In this document: piece by piece, positions 13,671 through 28,243 of the stretch | Layout of the letters: the number at the start of each line of letters is the position of its first letter | Numbering within the stretch: the first letter of the stretch is position 1 | Source: Rhizobium sp. Q54 | Lineage (GTDB): Bacteria > Pseudomonadota > Alphaproteobacteria > UBA2966 > CAIVPW01 | Length of the DNA: 64,000 nucleotides | Direction of reading: 5' to 3' | Assembly (NCBI GenBank): GCA_945889645.1 | Contig: CAMDCA010000002.1 | Location: 31,674 to 95,673, forward strand | Position numbers and translations under genes: made by a program | The notes under the pieces: generated by a model | What the model was told of the DNA's origin: nothing | Seen by the model: only the letters and a program-made list of their open reading frames with translations | Databases searched by the model: none

Positions 13671-14458
13671 CGCGTCAGCAGCGCCACGAGCGCGTCGCGC
13701 GACCGTGCCACGCACGCGCGGCCCTCGCCGATGCTGTCGTATGCACGGTCGAACTGGAACGGGCCGACGTCGCCGAGTTCCGGCACCAGCAGGACGTCAG
13801 CGGGTTCGGACGCCAACCGCGCGCGGGTGATCTGCACCTGCATGATCGTCACGGATCGCGCCAAAGCGTCGAAGTACGACGGCATCCCCGCCTTGGCCGG
13901 AACCATGCGCGAGCTGTTGACGTCCACGGCGATGACGACGTCGGCACCGAGTGCGCGGCACAGGGACACCGGCACCGGATTGACCAGGCCGCCGTCCAGC
14001 AGCCAGCGGCCTTCGCGCGCGCACGGCAGGAAGAGTCCCGGCAAGCCGATCGAGGCGCGCACCGCGTCGCCAATCGGGCCGGACCGCAGCCACACCTCTT
14101 CGCCGTTCTCGACGTCGGTGGCGACGGCGGCGAACGGCGTGGCAAGCGTCTCAATGTCTCCGGTGCAGCGGAGCTGGTCGAGGAAGGCGCGGATCTTGGC
14201 GCCGTCGATGAGGCCGCCGCGGGCGATGCGCAGGTCGAGCATCTTCACGCCATCGCGCCACGTCATCTTCTCGGCGCGGGCGCGCAGCGCATCCAGCCGG
14301 CCGGTGACGTAGACCGCGCCCACCAGCGCGCCGATCGACGTGCCACAGACGATGTCGGGCCGGATGCCGAGTTCGGTCAGCGCGTCGATGGTGCCGAGGT
14401 GCGCCCAGCCGCGCGCCGACCCGCCGCCGAGCGCCAACCCGAGGCGGAGACGGGCCAT
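13667..14458 (-). CDS. Patatin-like phospholipase family protein
   Basis: LGLALGGGSARGWAHLG, GTSIGALVG, DGGLVNPVP. Confidence 0.93.
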   Translation of the reverse strand: MARLRLGLALGGGSARGWAHLGTIDALTELGIRPDIVCGTSIGALVGAVYVTGRLDALRARAEKMTWRDGVKMLDLRIARGGLIDGAKIRAFLDQLRCTGDIETLATPFAAVATDVENGEEVWLRSGPIGDAVRASIGLPGLFLPCAREGRWLLDGGLVNPVPVSLCRALGADVVIAVDVNSSRMVPAKAGMPSYFDALARSVTIMQVQITRARLASEPADVLLVPELGDVGPFQFDRAYDSIGEGRACVARSRDALVALLTR

Positions 14459-14465
14459 CGTTCGA

Positions 14466-15872
14466 TCAGAGGTGGAGGACGCGGCCGGCAACGTCGAGAG
14501 CGGCTTCCTTCATTGCCTCGGACAACGTCGGGTGAGCGTGACAGGTGCGCGCGATGTCCGCGGCCGTGCCGCCCAATTCCATCGCCAGCACCGCCTCGTG
14601 GATCAGCGTGCCGGCCTCGGCGCCGATGATATGCACGCCAAGCACGCGGTCGGTGGCCTTGTCGGCCAGTATCTTGATGAAGCCGTCGGTATACCCGTTG
14701 GCGCGCGCCCGCGGCGTGGCTGTGAACGGAAACCTGCCGGCCGCGTAGGCGACGCCGTCCTGCTTCAGCGTTTCTTCGCTGCGGCCGACCGAAGCGATCT
14801 CGGGCCACGTGTACACAACGCCCGGCACCTTGTCGTAGTCGATGTGGGTGTCATGGCCGGCGATGGTCTCGACGCATACGACGCCGTCTTCGGATGCCTT
14901 GTGCGCCAGCATCGGGCCGGCGATGCAGTCACCGATGGCAAAGATGCCCGGCACGGTGGTGGCGAACGTCTTGTCCACCGTGATGAAGCCGCGGTCGAGT
15001 TTGACGCCGAGGGCTTCGAGGCCGAGGGCGGCGGTGTTCGGTCGCCGTCCCACCGCAACCAGAACGACGTCAGTCTCCAGTTCCTCTGCGTCGCCTCCGG
15101 CCGCCGGTGCAAGCGACACCGACACGCCGGACGCGCCAGCCTGGGCACCGGTGATCTTGGTTGAAAGGCGGAACGTCAGGCCCTGGCGGCCGAGCAGGCG
15201 CTGCGCCAGCGTCGCAACCTCCTGGTCCATGCCGGGCAGTATGCGGTCGAGGTACTCGACCACCGTCACCTCGGTGCCCAACCGCGCCCACACTGAGCCG
15301 AGCTCGAGGCCGATGTAGCCGGCGCCGACCACGACCATGCGCTCCGGCACGGCGGACAACGTCAGCGCACCGGTCGAGGACACGATGCGTTGCTCGTCGA
15401 TGATGACTCCCGGCACCGTGGCCGGGTTCGATCCGGTGGCGATGATGATGCGCTTGGCCTGCACGCTCTGCGTGGCGCTCGCCGCGTCGGTCACTTCGAC
15501 GGCGCCTGGGGCGGCGATGCGGCCGGTGCCGCGCACGTGGGCGATCTTGTGCTTCTTGAACAGGAAGGCGATGCCCTTGGTGTTCTGGTCCACCACCTTG
15601 TCCTTGCGCGCCATCATCGTGGCGAGGTCGAACGACACGTTCGGCGCGACGATGCCATGCGCGGCGAGTCCGTGCCCGGCTTCGGCGTACAGGTGCGACG
15701 ACTGCAGCAGCGCCTTGGACGGAATACAGCCGACGTTGAGGCAGGTGCCGCCGAGGCGCTCGCGCGATTCGACCACCGCCACCGACATGCCCAACTGCGC
15801 GGCGCGAATCGCCGCGACGTAGCCGCCCGGTCCTGCACCGATCACCGCCAGGTCGTACCAACCGTCCGCCAT
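14466..15872 (-). CDS. lpd: Dihydrolipoyl dehydrogenase
   Basis: VIGAGPGGYVAAIRAAQLG and GGTCLNVGCIPSKALL redox motif. Confidence 0.97.
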   Translation of the reverse strand: MADGWYDLAVIGAGPGGYVAAIRAAQLGMSVAVVESRERLGGTCLNVGCIPSKALLQSSHLYAEAGHGLAAHGIVAPNVSFDLATMMARKDKVVDQNTKGIAFLFKKHKIAHVRGTGRIAAPGAVEVTDAASATQSVQAKRIIIATGSNPATVPGVIIDEQRIVSSTGALTLSAVPERMVVVGAGYIGLELGSVWARLGTEVTVVEYLDRILPGMDQEVATLAQRLLGRQGLTFRLSTKITGAQAGASGVSVSLAPAAGGDAEELETDVVLVAVGRRPNTAALGLEALGVKLDRGFITVDKTFATTVPGIFAIGDCIAGPMLAHKASEDGVVCVETIAGHDTHIDYDKVPGVVYTWPEIASVGRSEETLKQDGVAYAAGRFPFTATPRARANGYTDGFIKILADKATDRVLGVHIIGAEAGTLIHEAVLAMELGGTAADIARTCHAHPTLSEAMKEAALDVAGRVLHL

Positions 15873-15893
15873 CCAATCCTCCCGCCACGCGTT

Positions 15894-15919
15894 CCAAATC
15901 CGCGCGCCAAATCCGCGCG
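15894..15919. repeat. Perfect tandem 13-bp duplication (ccaaatccgcgcg x2)
   Basis: Read directly from sequence. Confidence 0.85.
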
Positions 15920-16022
15920 GAGTTATACGGCCCTATGCGCTCCTGCGCGCGGCGCCTTGGCGCTTGCCTCGGGCCCGCGGCGGTCGCGGATTTACGCGAA
16001 CTGCGCGCCGCGCATTTACGCG

Positions 16023-16044
16023 GCAGTTACGCAGCAGTTACGCA
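16023..16044. repeat. Perfect tandem 11-bp duplication (gcagttacgca x2)
   Basis: Read directly from sequence. Confidence 0.85.
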
Positions 16045-16262
16045 GATCACGGTTCCGTGAATGGGTCCTCAGGTACGCTTCGTATTGATCGAGCACGCGG
16101 GTATCCTTTGTCCAGGCCGCTTTCTGCTACCAGCCATGGGGCTGCCGGGCCGAAGTCAACACGAATTGTATGAAACGTCAGGTTGGCGGGCCGGCATCGC
16201 AGCGCGCTGATGGCGCCATGAATCCTTGGTGGCGCGGCGCCCTGATGCGGCGCTCGAAAACC

Positions 16263-16290
16263 AATAGGCGCGCCCGAGGGCGCGCCTATT
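16263..16290 (-). terminator. Perfect 12-bp-stem hairpin downstream of small secreted-protein gene
   Basis: AATAGGCGCGCC-cgag-GGCGCGCCTATT. Confidence 0.7.
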
Positions 16291-16321
16291 GCCGTTCGAT
16301 GTCGCCGGTCGCGGTGGGCGA

Positions 16322-16633
16322 TTAGCGGACGAGCTTCGAGACCGTGTTGACCGCGGTCGCGCCGGTGCCCGTCGTCTCGTAGGTGACGGTGACGGTCATG
16401 CCCGGCGAGACGCCGACCAGCATATCGGTCGCGCCCGTTCCCGGACCCGGAACCGTCAGCGTGATGGTTTGCGCGTCGATGCCGGCCGGAGCATTGACCT
16501 GACCGGCGGCATTGGTCTGCACGACGATGACGCGGTTGTTGATCGACTTGATGAAACCCTTGACCTCGGCCGCACCGGCAGTGCCGGCAAACGCAATCAA
16601 CGCAACCGCGGTAGCAGCAAACAACTTCTTCAT
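16322..16633 (-). CDS. Small secreted hypothetical protein
   Basis: Signal peptide MKKLFAATAVALIAFAGTAGA; RBS-like GGGAGG upstream; terminator downstream. Confidence 0.75.
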   Translation of the reverse strand: MKKLFAATAVALIAFAGTAGAAEVKGFIKSINNRVIVVQTNAAGQVNAPAGIDAQTITLTVPGPGTGATDMLVGVSPGMTVTVTYETTGTGATAVNTVSKLVR

Positions 16634-16763
16634 TGGCGTCCTCCCAGGAGAATTGGACGCCAAAGCATGACGTGCCTGCGGCTTCCGGGCAACAGGCGCC
16701 CGGAAAGCCGCATCAAAGGCCGAGAAGAACGCCTCTGAGGCCGGACTGAGGTCCGCCGTGTGG

Positions 16764-17684
16764 CTAGTTCGCGCGGCGGCGCGGCCGGGCGCTGCGGGTC
16801 GGCGGCAGGCGCCCCAACAGCAGATTGACCAGCGTCGCACCGATATTGGTCAAGGAGTCCGCGACGGCGATCCCGGCCGAGCGCATGGCTTCCTTCTTGC
16901 CCTCGGCCGTACCCGCACCACCGGAAATGATGGCGCCGGCGTGGCCCATCCGTTTGCCCGGAGGGGCCGTGGCGCCAGCGATGAAGCCGGCCATCGGCTT
17001 CTTGATGCGGCTGCGGCGAATGAAGGCCGCTGCCTCTTCTTCGAACGAGCCGCCGATCTCGCCGATCATAATGATGGCTTCGGTGCCCGGGTCGGCGAGG
17101 AACAGCTCGAGGATGTCGACGAACGGGCTGCCGTTGACCGGGTCTCCGCCGATGCCAACGCAGGTTGACTGGCCAAAACCGGCCTTCGTCGTCTGCTCGA
17201 CCGCCTCGTAGGTCAGCGTGCCGGACTTGGACACGATGCCGACCTTGCCCGGCATGTGGATGTGGCCCGGCATGATGCCGATCTTGCACGCGCCCGGCGT
17301 GATCAGGCCGGCGGTATTGGGTCCGATGAGGCGAGTCTTGGAGCCCGTCAGCGCGCGCTTCACGCGCACCATGTCGAGCACCGGAATGCCTTCGGTGATG
17401 CACACCGCGAGTTCGAGGCCCGCGTCGGCCGCTTCGAGCACCGCGTCGGCAGCGAACGGCGGCGGTACGAAAATTCCGGTGGCGGTTGCGCCGGTGGCCT
17501 CCACTGCTTCGGCGACGGTGTCGAACACCGGCAGGCCGAGATGCTTGGTGCCGCCCTTGCCCGGCGTGACACCGCCGACGACCTTGGTGCCGTAGGCCAG
17601 CGCCTGCTCGGTATGGAACGTGCCCTGGGCGCCGGTGATGCCCTGGACAATGACGCGCGTATCGGAGTCGATGAGGATCGACAT
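16764..17684 (-). CDS. sucD: Succinate-CoA ligase subunit alpha
   Basis: [38 protein letters not shown]... Confidence 0.98.
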   Translation of the reverse strand: MSILIDSDTRVIVQGITGAQGTFHTEQALAYGTKVVGGVTPGKGGTKHLGLPVFDTVAEAVEATGATATGIFVPPPFAADAVLEAADAGLELAVCITEGIPVLDMVRVKRALTGSKTRLIGPNTAGLITPGACKIGIMPGHIHMPGKVGIVSKSGTLTYEAVEQTTKAGFGQSTCVGIGGDPVNGSPFVDILELFLADPGTEAIIMIGEIGGSFEEEAAAFIRRSRIKKPMAGFIAGATAPPGKRMGHAGAIISGGAGTAEGKKEAMRSAGIAVADSLTNIGATLVNLLLGRLPPTRSARPRRRAN

Positions 17685-18853
17685 CAGGCAACTCCCCGCG
17701 TCGCGGAGACGATTTTCTCGGCGGCGTCGGCGAGGCCGTCGGCCGCAATGATCGACAGTTTCGAGTCGGCCAGGATGCGGCGGCCTTCCTCGACGTTGGT
17801 GCCTTCGAGCCGCACGACCAGCGGCACCTTCATCTGCACTTCCTTGGTCGCGGCGACGACGCCTTCGGCGATGATGTCGCAGCGATTGATGCCGGCGAAG
17901 ATGTTGACGAGGATGCCCTTCACGTTGGGGTCCGCGAGGATGATGTTGAACGCCTCGACCACGCGCTCCTTGGGCGCCCCGCCGCCGATGTCCAGGAAGT
18001 TGGCAGGCTCACCGCCGTGGTGCTTGATCAGGTCCATGGTCGCCATGGCGAGGCCGGCGCCGTTGACCAGGCAGCCGATGTCGCCGTCGAGCTTCACGTA
18101 GTTGATCGAGGCGCGCTGGGCGCGCAACTCCGCCGCGTTCTCTTCCGTCTCATCGCGCATCGCGTTGATGGCCGATTGGCGGTAGAGCGCGCTGTCGTCG
18201 ATGGTGATCTTGGCATCGAGGGCAATGACGTTGCCGTCCTTGGTGACGGCGAGCGGATTGATCTCGATGAGGCTCGCGTCGCACTCCATGTAGGCCTTGT
18301 AGGCGGCCATCATCAGCGGCACGCCGGTCTTCAGCTCACTGCCCTTGAGGCCGAGCGCGAAGGCAAGCTTGCGGGCGTGGAACGGCTGCATGCCGGTGAT
18401 CGGATCGATCGACACGCGCACCAATTTTTCGGGTGAATGCGCGGCGACTTCCTCGATGTCCATGCCGCCTTCGGTCGAGCCCATCAGCGTGACGCGGCTG
18501 GTGGCGCGGTCGAGCAGCACCGAGAAGTACAGCTCGCGGGCGATGTCGGCGCCCTGTTCGATGTAGACCCGGTGCACGTCCTTGCCCTTCGGGCCGGTCT
18601 GGCGCGTCACCAGGTTCATGCCGAGGATCTGGTGCGCCGCCTTGGCTGCGTCCTGGGGGCTGCGCGTGACCTTCACGCCACCACCCTTGCCGCGGCCGCC
18701 GGCGTGGATCTGCGCCTTGACCACCCAGACGGGTCCGCCGACTTCGCTGACGGCGCGTTCGATATCGCCCGCAGCCAGCACGACGCTGCCTCTTGGCACC
18801 GGCACGCCCGCGCGGGCGAGCAGCGCCTTAGCCTGATATTCGTGGAGATTCAT
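17684..18853 (-). CDS. sucC: Succinate-CoA ligase subunit beta
   Basis: [22 protein letters not shown]... Confidence 0.99.
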   Translation of the reverse strand: MNLHEYQAKALLARAGVPVPRGSVVLAAGDIERAVSEVGGPVWVVKAQIHAGGRGKGGGVKVTRSPQDAAKAAHQILGMNLVTRQTGPKGKDVHRVYIEQGADIARELYFSVLLDRATSRVTLMGSTEGGMDIEEVAAHSPEKLVRVSIDPITGMQPFHARKLAFALGLKGSELKTGVPLMMAAYKAYMECDASLIEINPLAVTKDGNVIALDAKITIDDSALYRQSAINAMRDETEENAAELRAQRASINYVKLDGDIGCLVNGAGLAMATMDLIKHHGGEPANFLDIGGGAPKERVVEAFNIILADPNVKGILVNIFAGINRCDIIAEGVVAATKEVQMKVPLVVRLEGTNVEEGRRILADSKLSIIAADGLADAAEKIVSATRGVA

Positions 18854-18909
18854 CGGTTCCCCAAACTGTGAGGGCGCCCGTTATAGGGCAGGCTTCGACG
18901 CCCTGGCAA

Positions 18910-20163
<1,254 letters not shown>

Positions 20164-20196
20164 TCACCACCCATCGGGCCAAACGGACATTTTTCC

Positions 20197-22116
20197 ATGG
20201 CGGAACAAACACTCGCCTTCCAAGCGGAAGTCACCAAGCTCCTGCACATCGTCGCCAACTCGCTGTACAGCCGGAAGGAAGTCTTCCTGCGCGAGTTGAT
20301 TTCGAATGCATCGGACGCCTGCGACCGGCTGCGCTATGAGGCCATCACGAGTCCCGCCCTGGCGGCGGGCGATTCCGAGTTCCGCGTCGTACTGCGGCCT
20401 GACGAGAAGGCGCGCACCCTGACGATCTGGGACAACGGTATCGGCATGACGCGCCAGGACCTGATCGACAACCTCGGCACCATTGCGCGCTCCGGCTCGG
20501 CTGCATTCGCCGAACAGCTGGCGGCGCGGAAAAGCGACGGCGCGGAAAAAACGGATGACGTGTCGCTGATCGGCCAGTTCGGCGTCGGCTTCTATTCGGC
20601 GTTCATCGTCTCCGACAAGGTCGAGGTCATCAGCCGCCGCGCCGGACAAGCGGACGCGTGGCGCTGGACGTCGGACGGCCAGGGCACTTTCACGATCGTC
20701 GAGGCGGAGCGCAACGGCCGCGGCACGACCATCGTGCTGCATGTGCGCAAGGACCAAGAGGAGTTCCTGCAGCCGGGCACGCTGCGCCGCGTGGTCAAGG
20801 CCCACTCGGACCACATTGGCTTGCCGGTGACGCTCGCGGCCAAGGACGGCGAGGCCAAGGACGAGGAGGTCCTGAATGCTGCCTCCGCCTTGTGGACGCG
20901 GCCGCGCAAGGAAGTCACCGAGGAGCAGTACCGCGAGTTCTACCAGCACGTCGCGCACGCGTTCGACGACCCGTGGATGACCATTCACGCCAAGGCCGAA
21001 GGGCGCCTCGAATACACGACCCTGCTGTTCGTGCCGACCATGCGGCCGGCCGACCTGTTCCACTCCGAGCGCAAGGCGCCGGTGCGCCTCTACGTGCGCC
21101 GCGTGTTCGTCACGGACGACGCCAAGGCGCTGCTGCCGTCGTACCTGCGCTTCCTGCGCGGCGTGGTGGATACCGAAGACATCGCCCTCAACGTCAGCCG
21201 CGAGATGCTGCAGCACGATCCGGTGCTGGCGCGCATCGGCTCGGCGCTGGTGACGCGCGTGCTGTCCGAGCTGGAGAAGAAGGCCGAGAAGGAGCCGGAG
21301 GAGTACGCCAAGTTCTGGGCGACATTCGGGCCGGTCGTGAAGGAAGGCCTGTACGAGGATTCGACCAAGCGCGACCAACTCCTGAAGCTCGCCCGATTCC
21401 ACTCCGTCGCGCCGGAGGCGCGCAAGGGAGAGGGCGCGGGCGACAAGCTGGTGTCGCTGGCAGAGTACGTCGGCCGTCTGAAGGACAAGCAGGACTCGAT
21501 CTACTTCATCACCGGCGACGACGCCGCGGCCCTGAAGTCGAGCCCGCAAATCGAAGGGTTCCTCGCGCGCGGCTACGAGGTGCTGCTGCTGTCCGATCCG
21601 GTCGATGAGTTCTGGGTGACGGCCGTCGGCCCCTATGAAGGCAAAAAATTCGTTTCAGCGTCTCAAGGCGCCGCCGACCTCGGTGCCGCGCCGCCGAGTG
21701 CCGAAAAGAAGGAAGCCGCCGACTCCGGCGAACTGGCAGTGCTGATCGCCCTGTTGAAGCAGAACCTTGGCGAGGCAGTGCAGGACGTGCGCGCCAGCGA
21801 GCGCCTGACCGACAGCGCGGTGTGCTTGGTTGCCGGCGCCAACGATTTGCCGCGCCACCTCGCCCGCATGCTGCGCGCCCAGGGGCAGATTCAGGCGACC
21901 CCGGCCGGAGTCTTGGAGATCAACCCAAGCCACGCGCTGATCCGCGGTCTTGCCAAGCTGTCGATGAACGCGGGCGCGCGCGGCCGCTTGGACGACCTCG
22001 GCCGTTTGCTGCTGGACCAGGCGCGCATCCGCGAAGGCGAGTTGCCCAACGACATCGCGGCGTTTGCGCGCCGTATGGCGGAAGTCATGACTGAAGCCGT
22101 CAGCGCCAAGGCATAA
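20197..22116 (+). CDS. htpG: Molecular chaperone HtpG (Hsp90)
   Basis: LAFQAEVTKLLHIVANSLYSRKEVFLRELISNASDACDRLR. Confidence 0.98.
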   Translation: MAEQTLAFQAEVTKLLHIVANSLYSRKEVFLRELISNASDACDRLRYEAITSPALAAGDSEFRVVLRPDEKARTLTIWDNGIGMTRQDLIDNLGTIARSGSAAFAEQLAARKSDGAEKTDDVSLIGQFGVGFYSAFIVSDKVEVISRRAGQADAWRWTSDGQGTFTIVEAERNGRGTTIVLHVRKDQEEFLQPGTLRRVVKAHSDHIGLPVTLAAKDGEAKDEEVLNAASALWTRPRKEVTEEQYREFYQHVAHAFDDPWMTIHAKAEGRLEYTTLLFVPTMRPADLFHSERKAPVRLYVRRVFVTDDAKALLPSYLRFLRGVVDTEDIALNVSREMLQHDPVLARIGSALVTRVLSELEKKAEKEPEEYAKFWATFGPVVKEGLYEDSTKRDQLLKLARFHSVAPEARKGEGAGDKLVSLAEYVGRLKDKQDSIYFITGDDAAALKSSPQIEGFLARGYEVLLLSDPVDEFWVTAVGPYEGKKFVSASQGAADLGAAPPSAEKKEAADSGELAVLIALLKQNLGEAVQDVRASERLTDSAVCLVAGANDLPRHLARMLRAQGQIQATPAGVLEINPSHALIRGLAKLSMNAGARGRLDDLGRLLLDQARIREGELPNDIAAFARRMAEVMTEAVSAKA

Positions 22117-22126
22117 GCGAGGCCCC

Positions 22127-22597
22127 GTGGAAAAGCGCACCGCCGGCATCCTGCTCTACCGCCGCAAGGCGAAGGTGATCGAGGTTCTGCTGGTGCACCC
22201 CGGCGGGCCGTTCTGGGCGCACAAGGACGACGGCGCGTGGTCAATCCCGAAGGGCCTCTACGGTCCCGAGGAAGAACCGCTGGCAGCCGCCAAGCGCGAG
22301 TTCGCCGAAGAGACCGGCGGCACGTTCACCGGCACGCCGCACCCGCTCGGCACGTTCCGCCAGCCGAGCGGCAAGGCGCTGTCGGCATGGTGCGTCGAAG
22401 GCGACTTCGACCCGCGGAAGCTCGTCAGCAACACCTGCATGGTCGAATGGCCGCCGCACTCCGGCAAACAAATCGAGATACCCGAGGTCGATCGCGGCGC
22501 GTGGTTCACGACGGACAAGGCAACCGTGAAGATTCACCTCGGACAGAAGCCAGTGCTGCGGGCACTGCTCGCACACCTCGGCGAAAGCGGGTCGTGA
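22127..22597 (+). CDS. NUDIX domain-containing protein
   Basis: GLYGPEEEPLAAAKREFAEETGG Nudix box; GTG start. Confidence 0.88.
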   Translation: MEKRTAGILLYRRKAKVIEVLLVHPGGPFWAHKDDGAWSIPKGLYGPEEEPLAAAKREFAEETGGTFTGTPHPLGTFRQPSGKALSAWCVEGDFDPRKLVSNTCMVEWPPHSGKQIEIPEVDRGAWFTTDKATVKIHLGQKPVLRALLAHLGESGS

Positions 22598-23133
22598 CGG
22601 CGTACGTCGCGCTGCTGCGCGCCGTCAACGTCGGCGGGCGCGGCAAGGTGGCGATGGCCGACTTGCGCGCGCTGGCGACCGACCTTGGCCTCACCAACGC
22701 CCGCACGTTGCTGAACAGCGGCAACCTGGTGTTCGAGGCCGACGGTACCGCCGACAAGATCGCAGCGCGGCTGGAAGCGGAGACCACCGAGCGCCTGGGC
22801 GTGACCACCGACTTCCTGGTGCGCAGCGGCCAGGAGTGGCGCGCGGCGATCGCCGCCAATCCGTTCGCCACCGCCGCGACGGACGATCCGGGTCACCTGC
22901 TGCTGATGCCACTGAAGGACGCGCCCACCGCCGCTGCCGTGAAAGCGCTGCAGGCCGCGATCAAGGGGCGCGAGGTCGTCCACGCCAAGGGCAAGAACCT
23001 GTTTGCCGTGTACCCCGACGGCGTCGGCCGCTCGAAGCTCACGACGGCGCTGATCGAAGGCACGCTCGGCACCCGCGGCACGGCGCGCAACTGGAACACG
23101 GTGTTGAAGCTGGCGGCGCTGCTCGGCGCCTAG
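22594..23133 (+). CDS. DUF1697 domain-containing protein
   Basis: YVALLRAVNVGGRGKVAMADLRALATDLGLTNARTLLNSGNLVF; GTG start overlaps the NUDIX stop. Confidence 0.88.
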   Translation: MTAYVALLRAVNVGGRGKVAMADLRALATDLGLTNARTLLNSGNLVFEADGTADKIAARLEAETTERLGVTTDFLVRSGQEWRAAIAANPFATAATDDPGHLLLMPLKDAPTAAAVKALQAAIKGREVVHAKGKNLFAVYPDGVGRSKLTTALIEGTLGTRGTARNWNTVLKLAALLGA

Positions 23134-23139
23134 GCGCTA

Positions 23140-23907
23140 CTAGGTGCCGTCGTGCACCTTGGCCTTCACGGCGCCGAGGATCGGGCCCTGGTTGGGCATC
23201 TGGACGATGGCGGCGCAGTACGAGGCGCCGGGCGACAGCTGGCCCGCGGGCAGCGGGAAGGTCGCGGGCTTTCCGTCCCACTTGGTCAGGTGCAGCATGG
23301 TTTGCACCACGTTGCCGTAGCTGATGGTCTTGCCGGCGTTCTCGCCGCGCGCGATCGGCACGACCTTGGCATCGGCGAACAACACCAGCCAGATGTCAGC
23401 CTCGACGCGGAAGTCGCCGGGCTTGGTGGCCTCGACGCGCAGGATCGGCTCACCGTTCTCGGCGTAGTCGAAGCGCACGTCGGCGCCGCCGGCCATGGCC
23501 GGAGCGCGCGCCTGTTCGATTGCCGCCTCGACCGCCATGCGATCCGATGCGACCGCTTCGAAACGTCCGTTGACGACGATCTGCGGCGTGTAGACCGATT
23601 GCATGCGCAGCGGGCGCATGTAGTTGCGCTGGCGCGCGGTGGTCGCGGGCGTGGCAAAGGTGTCGGCCCAGCCCAGGTAGTCCCAGTAATCGACGTGGAA
23701 GCCGAGGACGATGAAGTTCTCGCGCTCCTGGCGCGCGACCAGCTCGAGCAGGAACGCGTCGGCCGGCGGGCACTGGCTGCAGCCCTGCGAGGTGAACAAC
23801 TCCACCACCGTCACCGGCATGTTGGCACGCTGCGCCAGCGCGGGCGCCGCCGCGAACAAGGCGAGCGCGCCCGCCAGGACCGGCACAAGAAAGAACCAAC
23901 GTGACAT
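23140..23907 (-). CDS. DUF1223 thioredoxin-like secreted protein
   Basis: VVELFTSQGCSQCPPADAFLLEL; signal peptide. Confidence 0.88.
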   Translation of the reverse strand: MSRWFFLVPVLAGALALFAAAPALAQRANMPVTVVELFTSQGCSQCPPADAFLLELVARQERENFIVLGFHVDYWDYLGWADTFATPATTARQRNYMRPLRMQSVYTPQIVVNGRFEAVASDRMAVEAAIEQARAPAMAGGADVRFDYAENGEPILRVEATKPGDFRVEADIWLVLFADAKVVPIARGENAGKTISYGNVVQTMLHLTKWDGKPATFPLPAGQLSPGASYCAAIVQMPNQGPILGAVKAKVHDGT

Positions 23908-23986
23908 GAGTTTCAATCGTGCCGCCGTGAACACTGCCCGGGCCAATCACTTGTGGGTGACGCGGCAAAGGGCCGCGCACGCCATT

Positions 23987-26695
<2,709 letters not shown>

Positions 26696-26810
26696 TTCCG
26701 CACCCCCGTGCGGGTGGAAGCGGCTGCGCCCGAAGGCGGCCGCGGTTCGAAGTGCGGCGATACTACAAGAATTGGTGCGGCGCGGGCTTTCGGCTAGGGT
26801 CGCGCCACCG

Positions 26811-27440
26811 ATGACCGCTGCCACGTTCGCCGCAACCTTTGAGGCCCGGGGTCTCACCTGCATTCGCGGCGAGCGCGTCGTTTTCGAGAACCTGGCGTTC
26901 TCGGTGGCGCCGGGCGGCGCGCTGCTGTTGCGCGGCGCGAACGGAACCGGCAAGTCGAGCCTGCTGCGCATCTGCGCCGGGTTCCTGCAGCCGGCCGGCG
27001 GCGAGCTGCGGTGGAATGCCGCCCCCGTCGCCGGCGACCTCGACGCCCACCGCGCCCGCCTCGCCTATGTCGGGCATCTCGATGCCGTGAAGCCGGCCTT
27101 CACCGTCGCCGAGAACGTCGCCTTCTGGCTGAAGCTCAGTGGCGCTGGCACCCGCGCCGAGACCGCGCTGTCCGCCCTCGGCCTCGGACACCTCGCCTCC
27201 CTACCGGCCGCCTACCTGTCGGCCGGTCAGCGGCGGCGGCTCAACCTCGCGCGCCTGGCCGGCAGCGCTGCGCCGCTGTGGCTGCTCGACGAGCCCACGT
27301 CTTCGCTGGACGACGCGTCCTCGCACGCGTTGCTGACGCTAATCGAGGCGCATCGCGCCGGCGGCGGCATGGCGGTGATCGCGACGCACCAGGATCTGGC
27401 GCTGACCAAGGCCGAGACGCTGCGGATCGGCGCGCAATGA
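26811..27440 (+). CDS. ccmA: Heme exporter ATP-binding protein CcmA
   Basis: ABC Walker [17 protein letters not shown], signature [14 protein letters not shown]; first gene of the ccm operon. Confidence 0.95.
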   Translation: MTAATFAATFEARGLTCIRGERVVFENLAFSVAPGGALLLRGANGTGKSSLLRICAGFLQPAGGELRWNAAPVAGDLDAHRARLAYVGHLDAVKPAFTVAENVAFWLKLSGAGTRAETALSALGLGHLASLPAAYLSAGQRRRLNLARLAGSAAPLWLLDEPTSSLDDASSHALLTLIEAHRAGGGMAVIATHQDLALTKAETLRIGAQ

Positions 27441-27447
27441 GCACGGC

Positions 27448-28113
27448 ATGAACGTCTTTGGCGCCATCGTCGCGCGCGACACCCGCCTGGCCCTGCGCCA
27501 AGGCGGCGGCAGCTACTGGACGCTGCTGTTCTTCGTCCTGACCGTGACGATGTTCCCGCTCGGCGTCGGCCCCGACCTCGCGCTGCTGTCGCGCATCGGC
27601 GCCGGCGTGCTGTGGGTCACCGCCCTGCTCGCGGCGATGCTGTCGCTGGACCGCATGTTCCAGGCCGACTTCGAGGACGGCAGCTTAGAGCTGCTGTCGC
27701 TCGCGCCCCTGCCGCTCGAACTCACGGTCTTGGCCAAGGCCGCGGCGCATTGGCTGACCACCGGACTTCCGGTCACCGTTCTTGCGCCGTTGCTGGCGCT
27801 GATGCTGGCCGTCGATCCGGCTGCTTTCCCGGTCCTGATGCTCGCCATGCTGATCGGTACCCCGATCCTCAGCCTGATCGGCAGCATTGGCGCAGCACTT
27901 ACGGTGGGAATTCGCCGAGGCGGCGTTCTGCTGTCCCTGCTGGTGATGCCGTTGTACGTGCCGGCTCTGATTTTCGGTGTACTTGCCGTCCAGGCAGCGC
28001 TGGACGGCCTGACTCCCCGGCCGCACCTGTTGCTGCTCGGGGCCGACTTCTTGGTCGCACTGGCCATCACCCCCTGGCTCGCCGCCGCGGCACTTCGCCT
28101 CAATCTGGAGTAA
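27448..28113 (+). CDS. ccmB: Heme exporter protein CcmB
   Basis: IVARDTRLALRQGGG... multi-TM; operon position. Confidence 0.95.
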   Translation: MNVFGAIVARDTRLALRQGGGSYWTLLFFVLTVTMFPLGVGPDLALLSRIGAGVLWVTALLAAMLSLDRMFQADFEDGSLELLSLAPLPLELTVLAKAAAHWLTTGLPVTVLAPLLALMLAVDPAAFPVLMLAMLIGTPILSLIGSIGAALTVGIRRGGVLLSLLVMPLYVPALIFGVLAVQAALDGLTPRPHLLLLGADFLVALAITPWLAAAALRLNLE

Positions 28114-28243
28114 CTGCGCCGAGATTGGCGCGGCTGGCGCGTTCGGTGCTAAATCCCTGGGCCTTGGCCCTGGTCCTTGGGGGTCCGGGCTTGGCGGCTC
28201 ATGGCCCTGAGAACCACCCTGATCGGCTTGAAGGTCAACCGGC

